DNA from: an uncultured Duncaniella sp.
Lineage (GTDB): Bacteria > Bacteroidota > Bacteroidia > Bacteroidales > Muribaculaceae
DNA: 64,000 nucleotides
Direction: 5' to 3'
Assembly (NCBI GenBank): GCA_958352885.1
Contig: CATWQI010000005.1
Location: forward strand, 62,001-126,000
Shown: positions 1 to 9,159 of the stretch, piece by piece
Layout of the letters: every line of letters begins with the position of its first letter
How positions within the stretch are numbered: position 1 is the first letter of the stretch
Made by a program: the position numbers and the translations under genes
The notes under the pieces: model-generated
What the model was told of the DNA's origin: nothing
What the model saw: only the letters and a program-made list of their open reading frames with translations
Database searches by the model: none

Positions 1-291
1 ATAATCCACCACGTCAAGTTTATAGCTATCTGCGGCATATTGGGCATAAGCTGTGATGAATACGACAATTGGCGGATGTGACAGTGATGATATAAACTCT
101 ATTCCATTCAAATCCGGCATGTTTATGTCTGTGAATACAGCATCGATGTCTGACTCCGAGAGAACCGTAATGGCCTCCATAGCGCTTTGGCATATTCCTA
201 CGAGTTCCAAAAACGGCACTTTGGAAACATAATTTTTAAGTTTTTCCAGAGCGATAGGTTCATCATCGATAATAATAGTCCGTATCTTCAT
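1..291 (-). CDS. LytTR-type response regulator, receiver domain (partial, continues past window start)
   Basis: The reading frame starts at the ATG read from 291 and stays open to base 1, giving 97 residues. They form a CheY-like receiver: it opens with MKIRTIIIDDE (the acidic pair that binds Mg), carries the likely phospho-acceptor Asp in AVFTDINMPDLNG, and has the ITAYAQYA segment holding the conserved Thr/Ala switch region. The C-terminal output domain lies outside the window. The frame begins 17 bases after the stop of the LytS-type kinase at 309-1394, so the two are almost surely one operon and a cognate pair. In this family the output domain is usually LytTR; that is inferred from the partner, not seen. 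Confidence 0.9.
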   Translation of the reverse strand, partial: MKIRTIIIDDEPIALEKLKNYVSKVPFLELVGICQSAMEAITVLSESDIDAVFTDINMPDLNGIEFISSLSHPPIVVFITAYAQYAADSYKLDVVDY

Positions 292-308
292 TATGATGTA
301 AATTTAGC

Positions 309-1394
309 TTAAACGTTTAGTGTTGCCTGACTATGAGGGACAATTAGATTGACTGAATAGTTGAGATTGTCAGATTCGATATCAAGATTAAAGTCAGTCC
401 CATATATTAACCTTAATCGTTGACCTACATTAGTAAGACCGATGCCGTCAGTAGAGGTGTTACATTCATTCGGATTATTACTGTTCAGACAGTTAAATTC
501 TACTGTCCTGTCTGTCACATAAAGTCTAATTGCGACAAATGAATGCTGGCGATATGATATGCCATGTTTAAAGGCATTCTCAATGAATACCAGATATAAT
601 AATGGTGGAATTTTGATACCTGCCGTCTCATTGTCACACGGGAATTCCGCCGTAATCGACACTTTTGTTTCCGGGTATCGTTGACGCATAAGATTCAGGT
701 AGTTTCTCAGAAACTGTATCTCGGCAGAGAGTGCTATATAAGGTTGTGAACTATCATAAAGCATGTAGCGCATAAGATTGGACATGTCAATTAACATATC
801 CTGAGCTTTGGTCGGATTAATTTCTACCATTCCATGGATATTGTTAAGCATATTCATGTAAAAATGTGGATTAATTTGGGCTTTTAGATAGGCTAATTGG
901 TTCTCTGCATTTGCTTTGGTCAGGCTCTCTCGTTCAAGTTTGTCCTCGTAATGCTGAAAAATCAATGCTATTGCCAGATTCCCGCCGACAATAAGAAGGT
1001 CATATATGAAATCAAGAAAGATAGGCAGAGGGAATAATGGACGTAGCCCCGGACGATGAGGAGGAAGATGGGTACTGTTTTCGGACAACCATGCCATGAA
1101 TGTATGATATTGGAAAGCCCATACACAACCTATCAATGCTGCCACGGATAGAAAATATGAGAGATATTTGTTCTGGAAAAGCAGCCGAGGTATGAATAAG
1201 TAATTATTTATGAGGAAAAGAACCAGAAATGGGAATATAGTTCTTGCTATTATAAAAACCGCTTCAATGTCCAACAATGGTTTGCTGGTAAAACTTCGTG
1301 TTCGTACGATATCGAGAAGGAACATCGTCACTACAAGTAGCCATAGCCCCAGGTATACAAGGGATTCAATCTTTCGTTTGTGGGTAAATATCAT
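309..1394 (-). CDS. LytS-type sensor histidine kinase
   Basis: A 361-residue membrane sensor kinase of the His_kinase (PF06580) family. The first about 155 residues hold four hydrophobic segments with no periplasmic sensor domain. The phospho-acceptor His lies in QINPHFYMNMLNNIHG (about residue 177), the N-box is FIENAFKHGI and the G-box DGIGLTNVGQRL. I start it at the ATG read from 1394. A longer frame begins at TTG 1418, but that codon overlaps the promoter -7 box (1416-1423), so it cannot be in the transcript. It is followed after 17 bases by its response regulator. The ligand is unknown; with so little outside the membrane it probably senses a membrane state or works with another protein. 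Confidence 0.92.
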   Translation of the reverse strand: MIFTHKRKIESLVYLGLWLLVVTMFLLDIVRTRSFTSKPLLDIEAVFIIARTIFPFLVLFLINNYLFIPRLLFQNKYLSYFLSVAALIGCVWAFQYHTFMAWLSENSTHLPPHRPGLRPLFPLPIFLDFIYDLLIVGGNLAIALIFQHYEDKLERESLTKANAENQLAYLKAQINPHFYMNMLNNIHGMVEINPTKAQDMLIDMSNLMRYMLYDSSQPYIALSAEIQFLRNYLNLMRQRYPETKVSITAEFPCDNETAGIKIPPLLYLVFIENAFKHGISYRQHSFVAIRLYVTDRTVEFNCLNSNNPNECNTSTDGIGLTNVGQRLRLIYGTDFNLDIESDNLNYSVNLIVPHSQATLNV

Positions 1395-1415
1395 ATTAGA
1401 TAGTCTTTTAACATG

Positions 1416-1446
1416 CAAAAGTAATCAATCTGAAAATTTACACAAA
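1416..1446 (-). promoter_or_regulatory. Bacteroidota-type promoter for the LytS/LytR pair
   Basis: Read on the minus strand: TTTG at 1446-1443, 19 bases, then TACTTTTG at 1423-1416. This matches the Bacteroidota primary sigma consensus (TTTG / TAnnTTTG). The predicted transcript start near 1409 gives a leader of about 15 bases before the ATG at 1394. Confidence 0.75.
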
Positions 1447-1472
1447 TTAATTAAATGAAACATCAGTTATAG

Positions 1473-2771
1473 CTAATGAATCCTACATTCTATCTTATTC
1501 CGGAACAGCGTCAGCACTATTCCGCGCATGATTAGGTATGCTATGAATGCCATCCATAATCCATGATTGCCCATAGAATGAAATAGTGCATGGTATATTA
1601 TAAAGTACACAGATGTGGATACAGCCATTGAGATAAGCATTGAACGAGTCTGGGTTGCGCCTATAAAGATACCATCCCATGTAAAAGAGGCAAATCCGGC
1701 GAAAGGTATTGCTACAACCCAGTAATAAAAATCTTTGGAGGCTTGTATGACTGATAAGTCCGCTGTCATTATATTCATCAATAAACTACCGAACAGAAAA
1801 TATATTATTGAGAACATCAATGCCATTATAAACCCCCATCTAAAAAGCCATCTGACGCATAAATATAAACCATGCCGGTCTCCAGAACCGATATAATTGC
1901 CGCAAAGTGATTCACCTGCAAATGCAAATCCGTCCATGAAATAGGAGAAAAGTATAAAAAATTGCATGAGCAAAGTGTTAACCGCAAGTATTATCGTTCC
2001 TTGCTGCGAGCCAACACGTGTAAACCAAGCTGTAACGGCTATAAGGCATAATGTGCGAAGAAATATATCAGTGTTTATTGCGAAGAAGCGTTTAAGTTCA
2101 GAGGTGTTTAAGATCGGTGAGATAGGGGAGATGTGTAGATTATATTTTTTCATAGCGATGACAATTCCGAGAATAAACCCAACCCACTGCGCTATGAGTG
2201 TGCCGGTCGCAACCCCTGTAATCTTTTTATTAAACACAAATACGAGTGTCAGACTTACCAAAATATTGGATATATTGATGACAAATGAAATCCACATTGG
2301 TGCTTTTGCATTTTTTAATCCCAGAAACCACCCTGAAAGCGTATATGTGCATAGTACCGCCGGAGCTCCCCAGACAAGAATAGAGAAGTATTGCGAAGCA
2401 AGTTCTCGAGTTTCACCGCTTACTTCCATAAAGTCCAATGCTATCCGACATATAGCTCTATTCAGAAGAATTATGATAGCAGACGCGCATATCCCTAATA
2501 ATAGACCTCTGATGAGCACGAGGCGTGCGCCATTGTCATCTGTAGCCCCATGGGCCTGTGCGGTCAAACCGCTTGAGCCCATACGCAGAAACGCAAAAAG
2601 CCAGTATAGCATGTTGAACATAGTGCCTCCGACTGCTATAGCCGCTATATATACAGGACTCCCCATATGACCAACAATCACCACGTCCATTAGTGCAAGT
2701 AACGGGGTGGTGATGTTGGTTATAATCGATGGGATAGCAAGAGCCAGTATCTCACGATTAATTTTTTGCAT
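1473..2771 (-). CDS. MATE family efflux transporter (DinF-like)
   Basis: A 432-residue, twelve-helix multi-antimicrobial extrusion protein of the inner membrane, which exports drugs or metabolites in exchange for Na+ or H+. The first half shows the family N-terminal signature around LALMDVVIVGHMGSP, and the length is typical for the DinF branch. It is the last gene of a minus-strand run: it begins 6 bases after the OPT transporter stop, which itself follows lysA. Substrate cannot be read from sequence; the lysine-pathway context suggests amino-acid or peptide export, but that is only inference. It is distinct from the second MATE protein at 14577-15962. Confidence 0.92.
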   Translation of the reverse strand: MQKINREILALAIPSIITNITTPLLALMDVVIVGHMGSPVYIAAIAVGGTMFNMLYWLFAFLRMGSSGLTAQAHGATDDNGARLVLIRGLLLGICASAIIILLNRAICRIALDFMEVSGETRELASQYFSILVWGAPAVLCTYTLSGWFLGLKNAKAPMWISFVINISNILVSLTLVFVFNKKITGVATGTLIAQWVGFILGIVIAMKKYNLHISPISPILNTSELKRFFAINTDIFLRTLCLIAVTAWFTRVGSQQGTIILAVNTLLMQFFILFSYFMDGFAFAGESLCGNYIGSGDRHGLYLCVRWLFRWGFIMALMFSIIYFLFGSLLMNIMTADLSVIQASKDFYYWVVAIPFAGFASFTWDGIFIGATQTRSMLISMAVSTSVYFIIYHALFHSMGNHGLWMAFIAYLIMRGIVLTLFRNKIECRIH

Positions 2772-2777
2772 CAGATA

Positions 2778-4763
2778 TTATTTCTTTATTCTCATTGAGT
2801 CCCATATAAGGTAAACTATCAGCAGTGCATAGACGGCAAGACCTGCCCATTGGATTGATATCGCATCCATGGGATTTGAATATTCAAAGCCAAGGAAGCG
2901 AGTCAGAGCAGCAAATACACCAAACAGTGCGCCACCGGCAATGAGACCTGATGATATCAATGTGCCACGGTCACGGCGAGCGTCATTTACGGCTTTATCC
3001 TTGGAGCGAGAACCTACAAACCAGGCGATAGCTCCTCCAACAAGAAGAGGCGTATTAAGAGAGAGCGGGATGAACATGCCGAGGCAGAATGCCAATGCTG
3101 AAACCCCAAGCCAATTAAGGATAAGGGCAAGCACAGCGCCTACCATATATAGAATCCAAGGAGTGTCACCTCCCATCATGAGCGGCTCGATAACCTTTGC
3201 CATAGCATTTGCCTGTGGAGCAACAAGTGCGTTGTCACCTGTAAAGCCATAGACCTGGTTGAGAAGCAAGATGACGCCTCCGACTGTGGCTGCCGATACT
3301 AATGTGCCAAGGAATTTCCAGCACTCCTGTTTGCGTGGTGTGGAGCCAAGCCAGTATCCAACCTTCAGGTCAGTCACAAATCCACCAGCCATCGACAAGG
3401 CCGTGCAGACCACACCGCCTATAACCATTGATGCGACAATTCCGGAAGTCCCGCTTAGACCTATGCCCACAAATATTGCAGATGCTATAATAAGAGTCAT
3501 CAAGGTCATTCCTGACACCGGATTAGAGCCTACAATTGCTATGGCGTTGGCTGCTACAGTGGTAAAGAGGAAGGCAATGAGGGTTACAACTACCCATGCA
3601 ACGAGAGCCTGCCAGAAAGTATTGATAACACCAATCCAGAAGAATATCAAGACTGCAATCAGGGCGATTGCTATGAAAAACACGATGTGCTTCATAGAAA
3701 TATCTGTCTGCCACCGCACAGTCTTCTCATTACTTTTATTTCCCTTAAGCTCACGACCAGCGAGTCCAACAGCCTCTCGGATAATCCCCCATGACTTTAC
3801 AATGCCTATAATACCTGCCATTGCAATGCCACCGATACCAATAAGACGGGCATAGTCGCTAAATATTTCACCTGGAGCAAGGACTGTGATTTCAGGCGCT
3901 CCATATGTGCCAAACAAAGGGATTATCACCCACCATACGAATACGGAGCCGGCAAAAATAATAAAAGCGTATTTCAATCCTATAATGTATCCAAGGCCAA
4001 GGACTGCCGCACCCGTATTGCAACTGAGTGCAAGCTTCGTTTTGGCCGCGAGTGTCTGGCCCCAGCCGGTAACCATTGTGTCAAGAGTTCCAGCCCACCA
4101 GCCAAATGTTTCAACAAGGTAATCGTAGATACCACCTATCAGAGAGGCTATAACAAGAGTTTTTGCCTGCCCGTCATTTTTTGCTGAAGCTTTGCCGATG
4201 CCGCTTGCAAGTACTTGAGTTGTTGCAGTAGCTTCAGGGAATGGATATTTCCCATGCATATCCTTTACAAAATACTTGCGGAAAGGTATAAAGAATAGAA
4301 TGCCTAACACGCCACCAAGTAATGAGCTTAGGAATATCTCAAGGAAATTCACTGTGATATCAGGATATTTTGCCTGAAGTATGTACAACGCCGGTAGTGT
4401 GAAAATCGCTCCAGCCACAATTACACCTGAACAAGCGCCAATAGACTGTATGATGACATTCTGACCAAGCGGGTTCTCTTTTTTTAGAGCACTCGACAAT
4501 CCTACTGCAATGATTGCGATTGGAATAGCAGCCTCAAAGACCTGTCCGACTTTAAGCCCGAGGTAGGCAGCTGCGGCGCTGAAAATCACAGCGAGTACAA
4601 GCCCCATTGTGACGGAGTAGGGTGTTACTTCCGGATAATCGTGAGCCGGGTGCATGATAGGACGATATTCCTCATCCTCTCCAAGTTCACGAAATGCGTT
4701 TTCTGGTAGCTCCAAAGGGTCACCGTCACGGTAAACCTCATCCTGGATATATTTTTCTGACAT
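2778..4763 (-). CDS. OPT family oligopeptide transporter
   Basis: A 661-residue polytopic inner-membrane protein of the OPT superfamily, prokaryotic branch, which takes up small peptides or metal-chelate complexes. After a roughly 45-residue acidic cytoplasmic head come about 14-16 hydrophobic segments, with conserved OPT stretches such as YPFPEATATTQVLASG and VGSNPVSGMTLMTLIIASA. The length is usual for bacterial members. It starts 26 bases after lysA and ends 6 bases before the MATE gene, so all four genes from lysC onward look co-transcribed. A peptide importer beside lysine/DAP synthesis would fit reuse of peptide-bound amino acids, but no substrate can be assigned. Confidence 0.93.
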   Translation of the reverse strand: MSEKYIQDEVYRDGDPLELPENAFRELGEDEEYRPIMHPAHDYPEVTPYSVTMGLVLAVIFSAAAAYLGLKVGQVFEAAIPIAIIAVGLSSALKKENPLGQNVIIQSIGACSGVIVAGAIFTLPALYILQAKYPDITVNFLEIFLSSLLGGVLGILFFIPFRKYFVKDMHGKYPFPEATATTQVLASGIGKASAKNDGQAKTLVIASLIGGIYDYLVETFGWWAGTLDTMVTGWGQTLAAKTKLALSCNTGAAVLGLGYIIGLKYAFIIFAGSVFVWWVIIPLFGTYGAPEITVLAPGEIFSDYARLIGIGGIAMAGIIGIVKSWGIIREAVGLAGRELKGNKSNEKTVRWQTDISMKHIVFFIAIALIAVLIFFWIGVINTFWQALVAWVVVTLIAFLFTTVAANAIAIVGSNPVSGMTLMTLIIASAIFVGIGLSGTSGIVASMVIGGVVCTALSMAGGFVTDLKVGYWLGSTPRKQECWKFLGTLVSAATVGGVILLLNQVYGFTGDNALVAPQANAMAKVIEPLMMGGDTPWILYMVGAVLALILNWLGVSALAFCLGMFIPLSLNTPLLVGGAIAWFVGSRSKDKAVNDARRDRGTLISSGLIAGGALFGVFAALTRFLGFEYSNPMDAISIQWAGLAVYALLIVYLIWDSMRIKK

Positions 4764-4789
4764 AATGTGATGATTTTGTAATAGGCTTA

Positions 4790-5941
4790 TTATTTTTCTG
4801 AGAAAACAGAGTGGGGGAGTTGGCGGCAGTTATACCGCGATGCCATAATTTCTCCATAGGCTCCAGCCGAGCGTAGAGCAATCATGTCTCCGCGACTGAT
4901 CGATGGCAGTAGCTCGTCTTTGCCAAAACAGTCAGATGATTCGCAAATCGGGCCTACGACATCATAATGATGTAATTCACCATTCGGATTGGAAATGTTC
5001 TCGATTTTATGGTGGGCGTTATATAGGGCAGGACGGATAAGGTCTGTCATGCCGGCATCAACGATTGCGAAACGTTTGGTTATTCCTTCCTTTACATATA
5101 GCACACGGGTTATCAGCGACCCGCATTGAGCCACAACGGAACGCCCGAGCTCGAAGTGAAGGGTTTGGCCTTCACGAAGTCGAAGATGATTATGGAAGGT
5201 CTTAAAATAACTTTCGAAATCAGGTATGGGATGCTTGTCAGGAGTGGCATAGTCTATTCCAAGCCCGCCTCCGACATTAATTGATGAGAAGCTGATTCCT
5301 CGGTTCTCATATTCCTCCTGAAGGCTGTTAATCGTTTGACAGAGCATGACAAACGGTTCTGTTTCAGTTATCTGCGAACCTATATGGAAATGAAGCCCTT
5401 TAAGCCGGATATTTGGTAGAGAAATAGCCAGATCAACAATCTCCGAAAGTTGCTCAAGATTCACGCCGAATTTATTCTCTGCAAGACCGGTCGTGATGTA
5501 TTCATGAGTGTGTGCATCAATGTTTGGATTTACTCGTATTGCCACATTGGCTGTTTTTCCCATTCTTCCGGCTATCTCATCAATGATGCACAGTTCAGGG
5601 GCAGATTCTATATTAAAACAACCAATATTCTTTTCAAGTGCCAGTTCAATCTCTTGATCGCTTTTTCCAACGCCGGCATATACTATATTATCGTTCTTAA
5701 ATCCTGCTTCAATAGCAGCTTCGATTTCGCCTCCGCTGACACAGTCCACTCCCAGACCAGCAGCTTGTATGCGACGGAGCAGCCCAGGATTAGCATTCGC
5801 CTTTATGGCATAATGGACTTTAAAGCGCGGGTCACGGGCAGCGCGGTTTATTTCGCTCAGAGTATTATCAAGGAGGGCCAGGTCATAGAAATAGAACGGA
5901 GTCTGAAGTCCCTTGAACTCTTCAATCGGGAATCTTGTCAT
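4790..5941 (-). CDS. lysA: Diaminopimelate decarboxylase
   Basis: 383 residues. This PLP enzyme turns meso-diaminopimelate into L-lysine and CO2, the last step of lysine synthesis, in the cytoplasm. The fold is a PLP alanine-racemase-like barrel with the Schiff-base Lys in HYAIKANANP (about residue 47), the phosphate-binding Gly-rich stretch NVGGGLGIDY, and a beta-domain holding PICESSDCFGKD, whose Cys supplies the partner active site in the dimer. It starts 5 bases after the stop of lysC, so both ends of the pathway are made together. The intervening dap genes are not in the window. The length is slightly short for the family (about 390-420) but all key motifs are present. Confidence 0.95.
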   Translation of the reverse strand: MTRFPIEEFKGLQTPFYFYDLALLDNTLSEINRAARDPRFKVHYAIKANANPGLLRRIQAAGLGVDCVSGGEIEAAIEAGFKNDNIVYAGVGKSDQEIELALEKNIGCFNIESAPELCIIDEIAGRMGKTANVAIRVNPNIDAHTHEYITTGLAENKFGVNLEQLSEIVDLAISLPNIRLKGLHFHIGSQITETEPFVMLCQTINSLQEEYENRGISFSSINVGGGLGIDYATPDKHPIPDFESYFKTFHNHLRLREGQTLHFELGRSVVAQCGSLITRVLYVKEGITKRFAIVDAGMTDLIRPALYNAHHKIENISNPNGELHHYDVVGPICESSDCFGKDELLPSISRGDMIALRSAGAYGEIMASRYNCRQLPHSVFSEK

Positions 5942-5946
5942 TATAA

Positions 5947-7269
5947 TTATTTTGTTTTGAAAAGTTTATCACTCAACTGATTCAACGCTGAAAGTTTGTC
6001 CTCCTTACGGATGAGAAACGAGATATTGTAATTTGAGCCTCCGTAGGATATCATTCGTACAGGTATATCGGCAAGGGCTTCCATCGCTTTTGACTCATAC
6101 CCTGTGTTAGTCCATTCCATATTGCCAACTACACAGATGATTACCATATCTTTGTCCACAGTGACAGTGCCAAACTGCTTTAGCTCATCAACAATCTCAG
6201 GGAGGAAGCGTTCGGAATCAATAGTGAGAGACACGCCCACCTCACTGGTGGCAATCATATCAATCGGAGTTTTATATTTTTCAAAGGTCTCAAACACACG
6301 GGTAAGGAATCCGTAAGCCAATAGCATGCGAGAACTCTTGATTTTGATTGCAACGACATTATCCTTCGCTGCGACTGCTTTTATTGAAGGTTCAGTGATG
6401 TTGTTATAAATCAATGTGCCGTGTGCCTCAGGCTCCATTGTATTTAGAAGCCGAACCGGAATGTTATTTACTTTAGCAGGGAGTACGCATGTGGGATGTA
6501 GAATTTTTGCTCCAAAGTATGCAAGCTCGGCAGCTTCCTCATAATGAAGTTCACCTACAGGCTTTGTGTCCTCGACATATCGGGGGTCATTGTTGTGCAT
6601 TCCATCAATGTCAGTCCAGATTTCGATTTCATCGGCTTCAATGGCAGCTCCGATGAGCGAAGCTGTATAGTCACTGCCTCCACGCTGAAGATTATCTATC
6701 TCCCCGGTAGCATTGCGGCAGATAAAGCCTTGGGTTACGAATATATCAGCATCCATGTATTTGTCAAGAAGCGCTTGTAGATGGAGTTGTATATGCTGTG
6801 TGTCCGGTTCCCCGTTCTGTCCTGTTTTCATGAAGTCAAGGGCAGGAAGAGCCTCGGCGTAAAGCCCGCGTTCATTAAGAAGTATCGTCATCATGGCGAC
6901 GCTCATGATTTCGCCCTGGGCGAGTATGATTTTTTCCTCAACTTCGCTGAAATTTTCACGTGATGTGAATGAACGTATATAATTAAAGCAGGCTTTTATC
7001 TCCTTCAGGGCCTTCTCGCGACTTTCGTGTTTGTCATAAAGTGATGATATGGTCTTGAGATACTTGGACTCAAGAAGATTTATAGTTTCTTTTGCTCCGT
7101 TGATATTTCTTTTGTAGAGATATTCGGATATTTCCACCAGCGAATTGGTGGTACCTGACATTGCGGAGAGCACAATGATGTTTCTTCCTCTGTCGCTCAC
7201 GAGAGATGCAACGTGGCGAATACGTTCTGCCGAACCAACTGATGTGCCGCCAAATTTTAGAACTTTCAT
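5947..7269 (-). CDS. lysC: Aspartate kinase (monofunctional, ACT-regulated)
   Basis: 440 residues. It phosphorylates L-aspartate, the first step toward lysine, DAP, threonine and methionine. The N-terminus MKVLKFGGTSVGSAERI is the kinase ATP/Asp signature, QRGGSDYTASLIGAA the second substrate loop, and the C-terminal about 150 residues form paired ACT domains (MIATSEVGVSLTID and VRMISYGGSNYNISFLI). There is no homoserine dehydrogenase domain, so this is a monofunctional form. Pairing with lysA suggests a role in lysine/DAP supply, and the ACT domains imply feedback control by an end product, probably lysine. A -7 box TAATTTTG lies at 7355-7348 on this strand, with only a weak -33 box. The leader of about 70 bases shows no recognisable lysine riboswitch. 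Confidence 0.95.
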   Translation of the reverse strand: MKVLKFGGTSVGSAERIRHVASLVSDRGRNIIVLSAMSGTTNSLVEISEYLYKRNINGAKETINLLESKYLKTISSLYDKHESREKALKEIKACFNYIRSFTSRENFSEVEEKIILAQGEIMSVAMMTILLNERGLYAEALPALDFMKTGQNGEPDTQHIQLHLQALLDKYMDADIFVTQGFICRNATGEIDNLQRGGSDYTASLIGAAIEADEIEIWTDIDGMHNNDPRYVEDTKPVGELHYEEAAELAYFGAKILHPTCVLPAKVNNIPVRLLNTMEPEAHGTLIYNNITEPSIKAVAAKDNVVAIKIKSSRMLLAYGFLTRVFETFEKYKTPIDMIATSEVGVSLTIDSERFLPEIVDELKQFGTVTVDKDMVIICVVGNMEWTNTGYESKAMEALADIPVRMISYGGSNYNISFLIRKEDKLSALNQLSDKLFKTK

Positions 7270-7544
7270 ATCTTATTTTGTATGCTTTAAATGTGTCAAT
7301 TTGTGACTGATGAAACCGGATAGTAACGGTTTTGAAATTTTTCGCTCCAAAATTACAACAAATTTTTTAAAAATTAAACGATTAACGTGCCAAACCAATA
7401 CCGGTAAACAAATATATTTATAAGCAATTATCATATTGTCGGTTCCTGTTGCGATTTTTTAACATAACATGATGAACTTACCATACTTCACGACGTTTTT
7501 AAAGTACTGAATAAAATATGAACAATATTAAATAATATACTTCA

Positions 7545-8123
7545 ATGGTTTACGAACTTCCCGAATTACCGTATGCGAAAGATGCGTTAGCTCCTTCGAT
7601 TTCTCGTGAAACTGTAGAATATCATTATGGTAAGCACGAGAAAACATATATTGACAACCTCAATAAACTGATTAAGGATACAGAGTATGAGGATATGGAA
7701 CTTGAGGAGATTATCACCTCGGCATCCGGTCCGTTGTTCAACAATGCCTCTCAGGCATGGAACCATATCTTCTATTTCTTTTCATTCTCTCCTGACGGCA
7801 GTCACCAGCCGGAAGGGCATCTTCTTAAAGCCATCGAAGAGCAGTTTGGCTCATTTGACGAATTTAAGAAGGAATTTGAGAATGCCGGGGCATCTATATT
7901 CGGTTCAGGATGGGTATGGCTGTCAAAGGACAAGGATGGTAAGCTATTTATTACCCAGACGTCCAATGCCGGTAATCCGTTGACAGAAGGTCTTACTCCT
8001 CTATTGGTATTTGATGTATGGGAACATGCCTATTATATTGATTACCGTAATCGTCGTCTCGACGCATTGAAGGAATTGTGGAAGATTGTGGATTGGGATA
8101 TAGTATCAAGCAGATATATTTAA
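7545..8123 (+). CDS. sodB: Superoxide dismutase (Fe/Mn type)
   Basis: 192 residues, a normal length for bacterial Fe-SOD, converting superoxide to oxygen and hydrogen peroxide in the cytoplasm. Metal ligands are visible: the His in VEYHYGKHEKTYI, the His in QAWNHIFYF, and Asp/His in DVWEHAYYIDYRN. Bacteroidales enzymes of this type usually accept iron or manganese, so the metal is not certain. It is monocistronic: lysC diverges upstream (275 bases between starts) and a clear intrinsic terminator follows at 8203-8235. For an anaerobe this is the main defence during oxygen exposure; no OxyR site was recognised upstream. Confidence 0.95.
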   Translation: MVYELPELPYAKDALAPSISRETVEYHYGKHEKTYIDNLNKLIKDTEYEDMELEEIITSASGPLFNNASQAWNHIFYFFSFSPDGSHQPEGHLLKAIEEQFGSFDEFKKEFENAGASIFGSGWVWLSKDKDGKLFITQTSNAGNPLTEGLTPLLVFDVWEHAYYIDYRNRRLDALKELWKIVDWDIVSSRYI

Positions 8124-8202
8124 CACATCTGTTTTTGATGCATTGGATTACGAATTAATAAAGTACAAAATAGCACTAATAAGCATAATGTGATGAATGG
8201 AG

Positions 8203-8235
8203 AGAGAGGCAGTCGTGAGACCCCCTCTCTTTTTT
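8203..8235 (+). terminator. Intrinsic terminator after sodB
   Basis: A 7-bp stem (AGAGAGG at 8203-8209 with CCTCTCT at 8224-8230) is followed by a run of T to 8235. It lies 80 bases after the sodB stop and also separates sodB from the converging PHP phosphatase gene. Confidence 0.8.
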
Positions 8236-8307
8236 CATGAAACGATTGGTTTTGCTAAAAGCAGACCAGCCATTTGACAAATGGAAAAATGAAGTATTAT
8301 ATTTGGA

Positions 8308-9159
8308 CTATCCCTTTAGACTGTCTATAATCCGGAATGCTGCATCTCGCCCTGCGCTTATTCGTTCTGTGAAATGTGCATCGCTGTTGACCGCAAGTGG
8401 AATACCGGCTCTGATTAATTTGCCTATATTGGATTCTGAGGGGAATAGGCGATGTGAGTATATAGCCGTCTGCTCTGAAGTAGCGTTTACAGGCGGCAAC
8501 CAGGCTTTCGTATTGACTTCTACGACCAAATCAGAACCTTTCACAGCTTCAATGATATCATCAACGTGCCGCTGATACCAAGGTTCCGACTCAATTCCCG
8601 GTTTGAAATGTGACGCATTGAAACCGATTTTGTCAAAATGTCCGAGCAAATCAAAGCCTCCGGCCTCAATCATTCTTAATGTCTGGCAATAGAACGTATC
8701 TACTACATACTGTATATCATCATTGAAAAAGTCGTGCATTTTTCTGATAAATGAATCAGGTCTGCCATCAATGTCAACCATCATTTCTCCTGACTGTACC
8801 GGAATAAAATGCACCGAACTCAGACGGTAATCCAACGGTAAATTTTGGAAATATTCTGATGATGCGCCCCAAGCATCTCCAAGATAATCTATCTCCATTG
8901 ATAGGTAGAGGTTGATACGCTCGGAGTACAGTTCTTTCAGCCGATTGAATTCATTGAAATACTCTTCTACCTGACTCTCTGCCATATTGCATGGGGAGTT
9001 GAATGGAATAGGAGAGTGAGGGGTAAATCCATAATAGAGATACCCCTCCTTTATCGCTGCTTCCACAAATTGTGCCATCTCTGCACGTCCGTCACAGAAT
9101 TGAGTGTGGGAGTGAAAGTTATAGGCTCTGGTGGATGATACTATTTCTTTTAGGTCCAT
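8308..9159 (-). CDS. PHP-domain phosphatase, histidinol-phosphatase-like
   Basis: 283 residues of the polymerase-and-histidinol-phosphatase (PHP) metal-dependent hydrolase family, the HisK type that dephosphorylates histidinol phosphate. The metal motif is FHSHTQFCDGR near the N-terminus, with further ligands in GFTPHSPI, GHFDKIGF, VEVNTKAW and the terminal VNSDAHF. No other his gene is nearby, so the true substrate could be another small phosphate ester. Its ATG (9159-9157) shares one base with the floA stop, so translation is probably coupled. It is the last gene of the six-gene run that starts at 14433. Confidence 0.85.
   Translation of the reverse strand: MDLKEIVSSTRAYNFHSHTQFCDGRAEMAQFVEAAIKEGYLYYGFTPHSPIPFNSPCNMAESQVEEYFNEFNRLKELYSERINLYLSMEIDYLGDAWGASSEYFQNLPLDYRLSSVHFIPVQSGEMMVDIDGRPDSFIRKMHDFFNDDIQYVVDTFYCQTLRMIEAGGFDLLGHFDKIGFNASHFKPGIESEPWYQRHVDDIIEAVKGSDLVVEVNTKAWLPPVNATSEQTAIYSHRLFPSESNIGKLIRAGIPLAVNSDAHFTERISAGRDAAFRIIDSLKG

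Noticed and set aside
1966..2670. Open frame of 234 codons opposite the first MATE gene
   Set aside because: It is the complement of a well-supported membrane protein, shows no family motif and is a composition artefact.
7270..7347. Possible lysine riboswitch in the lysC leader
   Set aside because: The leader is about 70 bases, far shorter than a lysine aptamer, and no matching stems are present.
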